Origin: Peltaster fructicola
Lineage: Eukaryota > Ascomycota > Dothideomycetes
Length of the DNA stretch: 64,000 nucleotides
Direction of reading: 5' to 3'
NCBI GenBank assembly: GCA_001592805.2
Contig: CP051139.1
Coordinates: forward strand, 4,030,001-4,094,000
Positions 44,706-53,378 of this stretch are shown here, in pieces (within the stretch, counting starts at the first letter, position 1; every line of letters starts with the position of its first letter). The notes beneath the pieces are model-generated. The model was not told the DNA's origin, did not search any database, and saw nothing but the letters and a program-made list of their open reading frames with translations. The translations under genes and the position numbers were made by a program.

Positions 44706-45680
44706 ATGGCTTCTGGATTAGCAGAGACGTACGACCATGCTGGAAATGCTGTCAAGCATGGTCGGGCAAGAGTCAATGGCATCCGTCTTCATTACATCAC
44801 AGCCGGCAGTGGTCCAGCACTACTGCTACTCCATGGCACGCCTAAGAACAGCTTCTACTGGTATCGTGTGTTTCCATTGTTGACACCACACTTTACAATT
44901 GTAGCACCGGATCTACGAGGCTTTGGATATACAGACAAGCCACCAACGACTGATGGCTACGATGTCAAGACAAATGCAGAAGATGTTGCTGAGCTTATGA
45001 CGCAGCTTGGCCATGAGAAGTTCTATCTTCATGGTGAGGATCGAGGTGCCGACTATGCATATGCCACAGCTGGACTGTATCGTGATCGAGTAATGAAGTT
45101 GTCCTTTTGCGAGATGCTGGCGTCTGGTCTTGGACTCGAGGAGTCTGCTGTGTGGTCGACCGAGAGCGTCACAGCTCAGTACCGACAACAAGGCGTGTGG
45201 TGTTGGGTATGTGCGCTGGACTATCATATAGTGTTACAGAAGCTGACAATCTCACAGCATTTGAGTTTCTTCTGGATACCTCATATTCCGGAAATGCTGA
45301 TCCAAGGCCACGAACGAGAGTTCTGGGAGATGTTCATGAAGCAAGAATGCTACAGCCCGACCATGATCGAGCCCAAAGCTCTTGATCACTGGATCGAGTG
45401 CGTGAAGCAGCCAGGATGTTTGCGAGGTATCCTGGAGACGTACCGATCTGCCTTTAAGAACGCCGAGATCAACCAGAGCCTGGCTAAGCAGAAGCTAGAT
45501 ATGCCGGTGTTCACTGTCGGTGCTCCAGAGTTCTTCGGACCGAAAGTCAAGGAGTGTGCAGAGAGCTTCGCTAACAATGTTGTGAGGAGCGAGATCTATG
45601 AGGAGTGTGGTCACAGTCTGGCGTTGGAAAAGCCAGAGAGACTGTCGAAAGACTTGATCGACTTCTTTCTTGGTGCATGA
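44706..45680 (+). CDS. Alpha/beta hydrolase, epoxide hydrolase / haloalkanoate dehalogenase-like
   Basis: Two exons (44706-45206, 45258-45680) encode 307 residues. The fold shows the oxyanion motif LLLHGTPKNSFYWY, the strand PDLRGFGYTDKP, the nucleophile elbow HGEDRGADYAYA with Asp rather than Ser, a lid region rich in Trp/Phe, and the catalytic His in EECGHSLALEKPE. An Asp nucleophile with HGxP is the pattern of epoxide hydrolases and fluoroacetate/haloalkane dehalogenases, which form an ester intermediate hydrolysed by an activated water. The substrate is unknown. The 51-nt intron is a multiple of three without a stop, so an unspliced message would add 17 residues; splicing joins CW|HLSFFW. 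The gene converges on APN1. Confidence 0.85.
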   Translation: MASGLAETYDHAGNAVKHGRARVNGIRLHYITAGSGPALLLLHGTPKNSFYWYRVFPLLTPHFTIVAPDLRGFGYTDKPPTTDGYDVKTNAEDVAELMTQLGHEKFYLHGEDRGADYAYATAGLYRDRVMKLSFCEMLASGLGLEESAVWSTESVTAQYRQQGVWCWVCALDYHIVLQKLTISQHLSFFWIPHIPEMLIQGHEREFWEMFMKQECYSPTMIEPKALDHWIECVKQPGCLRGILETYRSAFKNAEINQSLAKQKLDMPVFTVGAPEFFGPKVKECAESFANNVVRSEIYEECGHSLALEKPERLSKDLIDFFLGA

Positions 45681-45810
45681 ATGTGTAGCATGCTCAATAG
45701 TGTTCGGCAGCTTTGGTGAGAACAGCCTCCATCGTAGCACTCAATGTATGGATATCATGACTTGCTCATAAGCATGTGTGGTGTTGTTGCTTGATGTCAT
45801 AGTAGTGAGC

Positions 45811-45880
45811 ACATCTTCGAGCTCACTCATCTTCGGGATCATTAACCTTCGAGCTCAATCCTCTTCGAGCTCACTCAATT
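45811..45880. repeat. Three short imperfect repeats of CTTCGAGCTCA at the APN1 3' end
   Basis: The unit occurs three times across the last APN1 codons and just beyond the stop codon, about 25 bp apart. It looks like a local duplication of the sequence coding ELSELEE. Confidence 0.5.
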
Positions 45881-47458
45881 CTGAGGATTCGCTGGCATCG
45901 TCCTTGGCTCCTTTCTTCTTGCCTTTGGCGGCTTTCTTTGCATCTTTCTCTTTGCGACGCTGTGCTTGATCGCCGACCCTCTTTCTCTCCTTCTCGCCCT
46001 TGCGAGCCAGGGCCTTCTCAAGAGCAAGGAATTCCTCACTCTCAACGTCCATGTCGACCATGCTTTCGAGTAGTTTGATCTCTCGAGCCCAGGAACTGGG
46101 ATCTTCCTTCTCTTTGCCCTTTTCGTCCTTGATGGGATCACCATCATCGTCAGTCGTAGTAGTCGGTGTCTCAAGCACAAGAGGTAAGCCGATGAAGCGA
46201 GGTTCGTTCACAACATTGTGAAAGGCTCGTAAGCCGAGATAGCCAGTACCAATGTTGGCGTGTAGGTCCCGATGTGACTCAAAGGGCGCTTTGGAGTCGT
46301 TGATGTGCAATGCGCGCAGATACTTCATGCCGACAATGTCGTCGAATTGCTGTAAGGTCGCCTTGAACGCTTCCGGTGATCTCAGATCGTACCCTGCAGC
46401 AAAGGCGTGACACGTATCAAGACACACGCCAACTCGTTCCTTGTCCTCCACGTGACTGATCGTGTCGCGCAGATCTTCAAAAGTCGTCCCGATGATGTTG
46501 CCACCAGCTGCCATGTTCTCCAGCAGCGTCACTACGCTCTTCGTCTCTTTATGAGCTCTGTTGATATTACTGGCAAGGTGCTTAATCGCTGTAGCTCTGT
46601 CGCCACCTGTGGTGTTGCCGGGATGGAAGTTGTAGAGCTTGATACCAAGTCTCTCACAGCGTTGAAGATCGTCTAAGAAGGAGTCATACGCTTGTTTCGT
46701 GCGCTCTGGGTCGGTGTGTGCCAAATTGACGAGATAGCTGCCGTGAGGAACGACGTGGCTGGCTGGATCGTAAGTATGGGTCTTGCAATTCGCGTGAAAC
46801 ATAGCAGCGACATCGTCAGCTAGAGCTGGATTGGCCCATTTTCGCTGAGACTTCAGGAAGAGAGCGAAAGCATTGGCACCAATATGGACAGAGTTGAGGA
46901 CCGCTTTGTGGACGCCTGTATGTCATTAGTGATTGTCTCTTGATGTGGCAACCGTGTGTCATATGTAGCGACTGCGTATAAGCAGCCACGCATCATGACA
47001 ACTCGGGCACGCTCAACACAATGTATGCACTCACCACCAGAAGCACTCACATGAGCACCAATGAACAGCTTATGTCCTACCGTGCGAGCTGCGAGCGGCA
47101 TAGCCTCTGCTTCCTTCTCTTCTTTGGTCTTTCTCTTTCGTTTCACCTTAGCCTCTCCTGGCTGATCCTCACTTTTGATCTCCTCCTTGACCTCAACCTT
47201 AGTCTTCACGATCTTGGATCGTTTTTTCGGTGTATCTTCTTGCTCTACAATGGTGTCGTCCTCAGCTTTCAACTTTCGCTTCTTAGACTTTGGCGACGGA
47301 ATAGATGTCGTCCCATCAGACTCGATCTTGACGATCTCAACTTTTGACTTGCGTGGTCTGGAGTCTGATGTGATCTTGGTTACCTCTTTCTTCTCAATCT
47401 TCACTCCTTCGATGCTGTTGTCGCCTGTCTTCACCACATCCTTCTTCGTCCGGGCCAT
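45855..47458 (-). CDS. APN1: DNA-(apurinic or apyrimidinic site) endonuclease APN1 (endonuclease IV)
   Basis: Two exons (47458-47035 and 46915-45855; 119-nt intron) encode 494 residues. Apn1 is the three-zinc endonuclease IV that nicks DNA 5' of abasic sites in base-excision repair. Residues 1-130 are Lys/Glu-rich with several nuclear-localisation-like clusters (KSKKRKLK, KVKRKRKTKEEK). The TIM-barrel begins FIGAHVSASGGVHKAV, the junction falling in the second Gly. Zinc-ligand motifs follow: LYNFHPGN, LLENMA, CLDTCHAFAAGYD and LHINDSKAPFESHRDLHANIG. The C-terminus carries another Lys-rich tract and an acidic SESSELSELEED end. Basic tails at both ends fit nuclear targeting, with yeast Apn1 also using its tail. 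Confidence 0.95.
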
Positions 47459-47793
47459 GTCTGCACTGCGCAAGCAAGAGTGCAGTCCACGAGTGATGCC
47501 GTCAGTTACGATAGAAATGTATGTACGTCACGATCTTGAATTCGGCTAACCACATACAGCGAACGCGACACGAAAGCATGTGATGTAAACGAGGACGATA
47601 TGATAATCATTATAGCAGCGTATTTGTATAAATTGCCCATCAGAGACGCGACGCCGAAAGCCACGTCGCTAGCAGACTTCAACACATGTGGTTTTATCCT
47701 CGGGGTATCAGCTGTCGTAAGAAACCGCCTTTCAAAATACCGTAACGCCATCGTTGTACATTAGGGCATGATGCCGTCGGCGTACGTGAGTCT
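47459..47793. other. Intergenic gap between APN1 and the zinc-finger gene
   Basis: These 335 bp lie between two minus-strand genes: presumed promoter/leader of APN1 and 3' UTR of the zinc-finger gene. Nothing else recognised. Confidence 0.35.
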
Positions 47794-49403
47794 TCAGGCA
47801 GCTGGTGGCTGGAGTGGCATGAGTCGTTGCTCGAGTGCGAAGATCCGGTCGTTCTGCATTCGAGCATCCTCCTCCAAGCGCTGGATCACTGCATCCTTTG
47901 CACTATTCTCCGCCTTGAGTCGCTCGACCTGGGTTCTCAGGTCATCAACATCTGGAAATACGGTGCGTTGGTGGTCATCATTGATAGATCGTGGACCTTT
48001 GACGTTGAGAGCAGCGTATAACTCCTCGTTCTCCGGGCCGGATAGTGCGGATGCAGGTGTCTCCAGATCAGTGACGTCCGTGATCTGTGCCGGATCATCC
48101 TTGCCAGCATGAACTCGACGTAGGTGCTCTTGGAGATTCTCACGCCGAGTGAATCCTTTGTCTGTGTGGCGCTTGCAGTTCGGATGTGGGCACATCAGGA
48201 ATGCCTTCGGTCCACCATGCTTGTTGTGCACTTCTCGCTCGTGTCGGAGCAGACCGCCAGAATATGTGAAGCCTTGTAGTTTCGCGCACTGTTCATGCGG
48301 GCATCGATATGGACGATCATGCTTGTCCATGTGTTTGCTAAGGATGTCAGCGAACTTTGCGGATGTCAAGACGATGACTTACCTCCATTCGCACTTGCGG
48401 TCGAAGGTCATATCGACACATTCCGACGATACAGTGCAGATGTACTTGTTATTCTCGTTGATTGGGGCATCACTGCGCTTGATTGTTCGAGTAATTCGTT
48501 GTTGTGGTGGTGTCTCGTCGTAGATGCCGTTGTGTGACGGGTCATCAAGCGCACTGTCTGTAGCCTGATCGAGTTGCGAGAAGGATCGCTTTCGAGTTAT
48601 TGGCTCTCCTATGGGCGTAACTCCGCGCGATGGACCACTGTGATGACTGACAGGTGAGACGGGAACATGTCTTTGTGATATCTCGTTGGCTTGTTCGTAC
48701 GCCATGGCCGTGTAGAGAGGCGACAGATAGTCCTGTTGCTGTTGCTGCTGCTGGAGAGGTCGAAATGGACTGGCCTCGAAGGACTGATCTTGTTGCCTGA
48801 TGTATGTTGATGAGCCAGGTGTGATTTGAATTGCTGGTGTGACTCGGCGGTCTGGTGGCAACCCAGGGTATTGTGCGAAAAGGGCGTGGTGCTGGGTAGA
48901 GTATCGCTGGTTGCCCACAGCAAGCTGCCAAGGGTCTTCAGCTACCAAGGTGCTGTCGTAGTTGTCCACGCGTTGTGCAGTAGTGGTGCTTCTGATATTT
49001 GTGTCCTGAGGCACCGTCAACCACTTATTGGTGCCTAGGGCTTGGTTAAAGAGGACTGGAGGCGCAGTGGAATACGCAGCTGCGTTCACAGGACTGAAAG
49101 CAGTATGCGCAAGCTGTTGGCCACTCGTATTTCGGTCCGATTGTGCTGTTGGTTGGTTGCTCGCAGAGGAAGAAGTGTTCGTCAGGCCTGTCTGGGTTCG
49201 AGGCTGCGCCACAGTCGGTACGAAGCCACGCCGAGAAGGCCGTGCGCTCATGTTGTGCGGAGTTGCTGCAGGGCTGTCAATATACTTGGCTTTCTCAGCT
49301 CTTGTCTTCACGCACCTATGTTCTGGGCTTGCGAAGTGTATGGCGCAGTCGAGAAGCTGTGCTGTGCTTGCTGCAAGACAAATGGACTGCTAATATCCAC
49401 CAT
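47794..49403 (-). CDS. C2H2 zinc-finger protein, probable transcription factor
   Basis: Three exons (49403-49316, 49265-48383, 48337-47794) encode 504 residues. The first exon (MVDISSPFVLQQAQ) is inferred: its frame and a GTGCGT donor join perfectly to ATPHNMSARPSRRG. If it is wrong, the start is the ATG at 49251. The N-terminal 270 residues are Gln/Ser/Pro-rich with a seven-Gln run (activation-domain-like). Three zinc fingers lie near residues 310-400: a divergent one reading CEWSKHMDKH across the intron, then YRCPHEQC with RHEREVH, and LMCPHPNC with EHLRRVH. A leucine-bearing coiled coil (VERLKAENSAKDAVIQRLEE) closes the protein, suggesting dimerisation. Targets unknown. Confidence 0.8.
48733..48753 (-). 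repeat. CAG/CAA tract encoding seven Gln in the zinc-finger protein
   Basis: Seven consecutive Gln codons (mixed CAG and CAA) lie in the putative activation region; such tracts often vary in length between strains. Confidence 0.7.
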
Positions 49404-49471
49404 AGTACCTATTGTTTGCGATCTCTTGAGGAATCACAACTCCCACTCATAACATCTTCTACTAGGCAGCA

Positions 49472-49783
49472 ATGCGGGTGCTCAAGGCTGCGCCGGCGGA
49501 TGAGATTAAAGAGCTCGGAGTCTGGCCGTCGAGGTAGGTGTACACTGTTGTCGTGTTGGTGGGCGAGTTGCCGTGCTGCTTCGAGGACGTCGACCGTATC
49601 AAACAGCGATCTTCTGCTTCAAGAGACACCAATGGCACGCGAGATGCTCAGGCGTTTACACATCAGGCACCTTCCAACAAGGTGATCGTGATGACGCTTG
49701 CGGAGTGTCCAGCCGTTTCGCAAGACGTCGCTTCGGTCGTGGTTGCCAACAGGAAGAACGACTGTCGCTGTGGACTTCCCTAG
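49472..49783 (+). CDS. Possible small gene with ambiguous structure
   Basis: An ATG at 49472 opens MRVLKAAPADEIKELGVW, ending 21 codons on at TAG (49535-49537). The same frame then runs on for 81 codons (VYTVVVLVGELPCCFEDVDR ... RKNDCRCGLP). A GTAGGT donor sits exactly at that stop, and removing an intron to an AG near 49580-49600 joins instead to a frame ending RRLHIRHLPTR, giving about 46-53 residues. Both continuations look moderately protein-like and I recognise neither. The start is only 69 bp from the divergent zinc-finger start, so an upstream ORF or antisense relation is also possible. Confidence 0.25.
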
Positions 49784-50498
49784 AGACAGGTTGTGGAAGT
49801 CGAAGAGGGATCTCACTGAACAGTTAAATGCTCGCTGCTCGATGCTGGTGAGACTCACTAAGCTCACTTCGTGAATCACTTCCAGGCTCACAAGCGTGAA
49901 GTGAATTCAGGATGGCCGATCGATGGATAACAGACAATGCTGGCACAGTTCCTGGTCGTTCAGAGCGGAAGGGTGGGTGATCTTGGTCGTTTCAAGTCGT
50001 TTGACCAGCGTAGCGAAAGAACAAAACAGAAACACGCATGGAAGACTCCGGGAGCACTATGGAAATCCAGGTAGGAAAGCAACACCGCGCGAACGCAGGC
50101 TTTGGGGACTTGACAGCGTTCAGGCGCAGCAGACCAGACATGCAAGGTCTTGCTGTCGGCGAGAACAAACTCATAGCGGCCTCAGTGGCGGAGTGCTTAG
50201 GCTGTGCATAGACATTGTGTACAAGTATGTGAATCATTCGAACAGCGTGCAGCTCGTATACTTTAATTGTGCCTGTCATTCCTGTAAGACCTTCAATCGC
50301 GTTTCCCCAGCGATGCTTCTTAGATCTGACAAAGACGTAAGCTTGTTTGCGTATCGATCGTGGTTGTGGTGCTTCTTAGGAAGCCTGTAGTGGAAGTATG
50401 AGGTGAGCTCCACCTTCCATGCGGCCTCTTGAGGCTGTGTCTCGTGCTACCACCGATTATCCACACCATCGTGCACCCTTCGATCGCTCCCACAAAGC

Positions 50499-51070
50499 CT
50501 ACTTGATCTGATCATCCTTGGAAACCGTATTTGCTATTGTCGTGAAGCCTGCGCGAGATCGAACGTGCTTACCGGTGTTGCCCAATGATTGGAGCATGCG
50601 TTGCCTATGAGCTGGAGCCAGCAGCGACTCGTTCGCTAGTAGGCTCGACATGGCCATGCTGCGTCTATAGTACCATCGAAGGGTCATTGCGAGACTGCTA
50701 AGCTGCTCGACTGCGAACCACGTTTCCTCATGTGCATTCAGTGCCCCGAGGAGACTGAACCTCACATCGCAGGGTGCTGCACTGCCCAAAGGCTGCAGCT
50801 ACTGCACAACAGTATGTGAGATTTGTCTACCGTATTCCTTCACTGTGAACATCGTTCTCAATGCATTATCAATCATCCACAGCAGAGAGCTCGTCAGAAC
50901 ATGTCAAAGTGATCGTGAGTGTAACATATGTTCATCGGCCGAAGTTCGTCTGAAGCTCGGATCCTCACAGATGCTTGCCAAGATGACAACCTCTGCTTTC
51001 ATCTCAATCTTTAACAGCTCATCAAGTCGCAGCCGGGCTGTCTGTGCAGCTGCGATTGTGGTATTGTAAT
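50499..51070 (-). pseudogene. Coding-like minus-strand fragments, unresolved gene or relic
   Basis: Two blocks read like protein. Block one (51070-50907) reads TARLRLDELLKIEMKAEVV then ILASICEDPSFRRTSADEH. Block two (50789-50573) reads NAHEETWFAVEQLSSLAMT then LRWYYRRSMAMSSLLANES and ends LGNTG at a good GTAAGC donor (50572). They lie in order on one strand, about 120 bp apart, with stops between. I could not find a start exon, a complete splice path or a family. Either a multi-exon gene I failed to model or a decayed copy would explain this. Confidence 0.3.
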
Positions 51071-51576
51071 ACTAGAGTCCGAGGGCTATCGAATGAGCCA
51101 GGTATCAACCTTATCAGGGGCGAGCACGCTAATCTAGCATAGCCACAGTCGATGACTAGGTGTTGGTGCGAGAAAGCCCGCCCACGAAGCAGCAAAATGT
51201 CGTGCGCCCTCCCTGCAGCATGTCGACAAGCTTAGTCCCTTGAAGGCCTATTGCTATCCTCAGAAGCCGGAGCATGTCATTCAGCCTGTTAGACAACGTC
51301 AGGGTGCATAGTGGTGATGGTGATAGTTGCCGCTGTGCGGAAAAGATGTGGTTCAGACGAAAGCTTGTCGTGGGCAACAAAGTTTCGCCATGATTTTCCT
51401 GCAGGACGTACACACGACGTACTTTCGAGCTGAGACAATCGATTCTGTCGTAGGAATGTCGTGCTGGTGCGTGGGTCGCGGATGTATGATGTGTATCGAG
51501 GAGCAGAGCCTCGCTGTTGGGTGAGATTCTACTGCACATCGAGTACCCAAGATTTCAAGCTAAGCTCTCACACTGT

Positions 51577-51663
51577 GGTTGTATAGTGTAGCGGTTAGCA
51601 CCTCGGATTCTGATGCCGCATCAGAGGTTTCCGGTAACCCCGGTTCGATTCCGGGTACGACCT
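51577..51663 (+). tRNA. tRNA-Gln (anticodon CUG) with 15-nt intron
   Basis: Acceptor strands GGTTGTA (51577-51583) and TACGACC (51656-51662) pair with one wobble; the discriminator is T, as in yeast tRNA-Gln. The anticodon stem TCGGA/TCCGG closes a loop with TT-CTG-A, so the anticodon is CTG at 51610-51612. After position 37 sits a 15-nt intron (51614-51628), then T38. The variable loop is TAAC; the T-arm CCCGG-TTCGATT-CCGGG is perfect and supplies the B box. TATAGTGTAGCGGTTAGCAC is very close to the D-arm region of yeast tRNA-Gln. Confidence 0.93.
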
Positions 51664-53378
51664 CATTCCTTTTGCCAATTCACCAGGGCATGACAGCTCT
51701 CCTGGCTGTTGTCATTTTGCTTGCCTGTGGAGTCCAGCTGCCTTCTGTGGCCCTCGAGTCGTTCTGGTGATCGATGCATAGCGTGGAAGATCATGCAACA
51801 CAGGCTTTGCAGGAACAGGAAAGGATTCCTGCTTGGGAGACGGTGTTGTGCTCTGCGATACTGCTCGTTTGGCTGTCTGGGTTGCTCGACGCTTTCGGAC
51901 TGCTGAATCTCGCATATCGAAGGCAGGCAGACGGTTACAATTGTCGTCTGACATCTTGACTGTAAGCGACTTGCACCTTTGTCCTTTCTGTCACCCTGCT
52001 TCAATGGTGGCGTGACAACCAGCCGATGGGAGTTACTGCGAATCAGTATGTTCTCAGGACGAGCTCTACAAGCGTCCAAGTCGGCAGAGCTTGGAGCTGC
52101 CAGCACAAGCATATTGTACCCTGACCACGACGCCGTCTAAGATGCATTGCGGATTAGGATGTGCCATGGTCTTGTTGGCTGAGATTGTGAAGAATCTCTT
52201 CTTCGATGCCGGCTGTTGAGTGCTGCCCATTCCCATAGCTCCTATGGCGGGAGCTGAGGCCGCCGCTGCGTGTGGGCCACGCTTCTTGGTCTTCTTCGTC
52301 GCAGTGTTAGTGGCTTGGTGATGCCGTGCAGCGACGATCACCACCAACTGTGGTATGCCTGTGCACAGGCTTGTAAGCCGTTTGATAAGAACGTCAAAGG
52401 CTGTGTGGCGAGCTGGTCAGTTGGGAGTGAACAGCCTCGACGCCAAGACCTCCCGACTGACATCAATGTCCACACGAGGATGTTCAGCTTTGACTCCATA
52501 GGTACGGCCTTCTTCGAGTCGTCTCCTTGCGTGTCCTGATCGTCGCCCATGACCACCGGAGACAAGATTTGGTCTGCCATCGGGGCGAGCAATGCTCGAC
52601 CTGCGCGCCTGGAAAGACCGTCGATGTCCATTCTTCCTCTGACAAGTATACATCATGAATGGCGTAAAAGCAAGGAGAACAGCTTGAAACAACGACATCG
52701 AAGTCCACTCACCGAATGGCAGAGCAGGCACCGCCGTACTCTTGGCAACAGCAAGAAACACAACGAACCCGCCTTGCGATTGACTTGCACTCCTGTAGTG
52801 CTTCCAGTGTAGAGTAATACGTGGTGAGTAGCATAATCTTGGGCCGAGTGTTGCAGCATCTCAGACAGCCGATTCGAGCTGTACGCCTTTCAGATGTGTG
52901 CTCTCGCCAGTCAGTCTACATATCTGTCCACTCGGTCATCATGCAGGCAGCTTGACCAAGACTGGACTGCGAGAAATGGTCACCTGTGGAGCTGCAACAC
53001 AGGTGGCCTCGAAGGCAGAGTGCACTACACACTGCTGTGGAAGAGCGTCAGCGACACGTTCGCAACGATGCTGACTCGGCCGAAGCATGATGAGCTTGCA
53101 CGGCTTTCGGCAGTGTGCAATGACTGAACGTCGAATGGAAGGGCATATCTTTGTCTGGCTCGCGAAGAACCATGGAACAGTTTGCGCGCGTACCTGAGCA
53201 GGACCATGGTTTGACCTCATCTTATGGATCACGACTTTTGGCACGGCACCAGGGTCTCAATGACTAACGACCGATGCAAAATGATCAGAAGACTCGCAAC
53301 ATTCTATTAAACTACAGACTCGATCATGACCCACTCTTCGAAGGAGGAGGAGCCCGTGCTGTATCTCGAGGCGTACGC
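51664..53378. other. Gene-poor region between tRNA-Gln and the GH97 gene
   Basis: About 1.7 kb. Minus-strand frames at 52066-52761 contain protein-like stretches (MDIDGLSRRAGRALLAPMA; a Lys-rich TKKTKKRGPH segment followed by SKKRFFTISANKTMAHPNPQ), but they are in different phases and I found no splice path joining them. I therefore list no gene. Confidence 0.3.
51670..51673 (+). terminator. Minimal Pol III terminator after tRNA-Gln
   Basis: TTTT lies seven bases after the tRNA 3' end, the minimal Pol III stop signal. Confidence 0.4.

Larger units (their letters stand above)
49404..51576. other. Gene-poor region between zinc-finger gene and tRNA-Gln
   Basis: About 2.2 kb with no confident gene. 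It holds a possible short plus-strand gene at 49472-49783 and coding-like minus-strand text at 50499-51070 (both listed). The rest looks non-coding in all frames. Confidence 0.35.

Noticed and set aside
49535-49537. Programmed read-through of the UAG in the small plus-strand ORF
   Set aside because: The context is not the known fungal read-through signal (UGA CUA type), and an overlapping splice donor is a simpler explanation.
52066-52761. Minus-strand gene made from three protein-like stretches
   Set aside because: The stretches are in incompatible phases and no pair of splice sites joined them in frame, so left as unresolved gap content.
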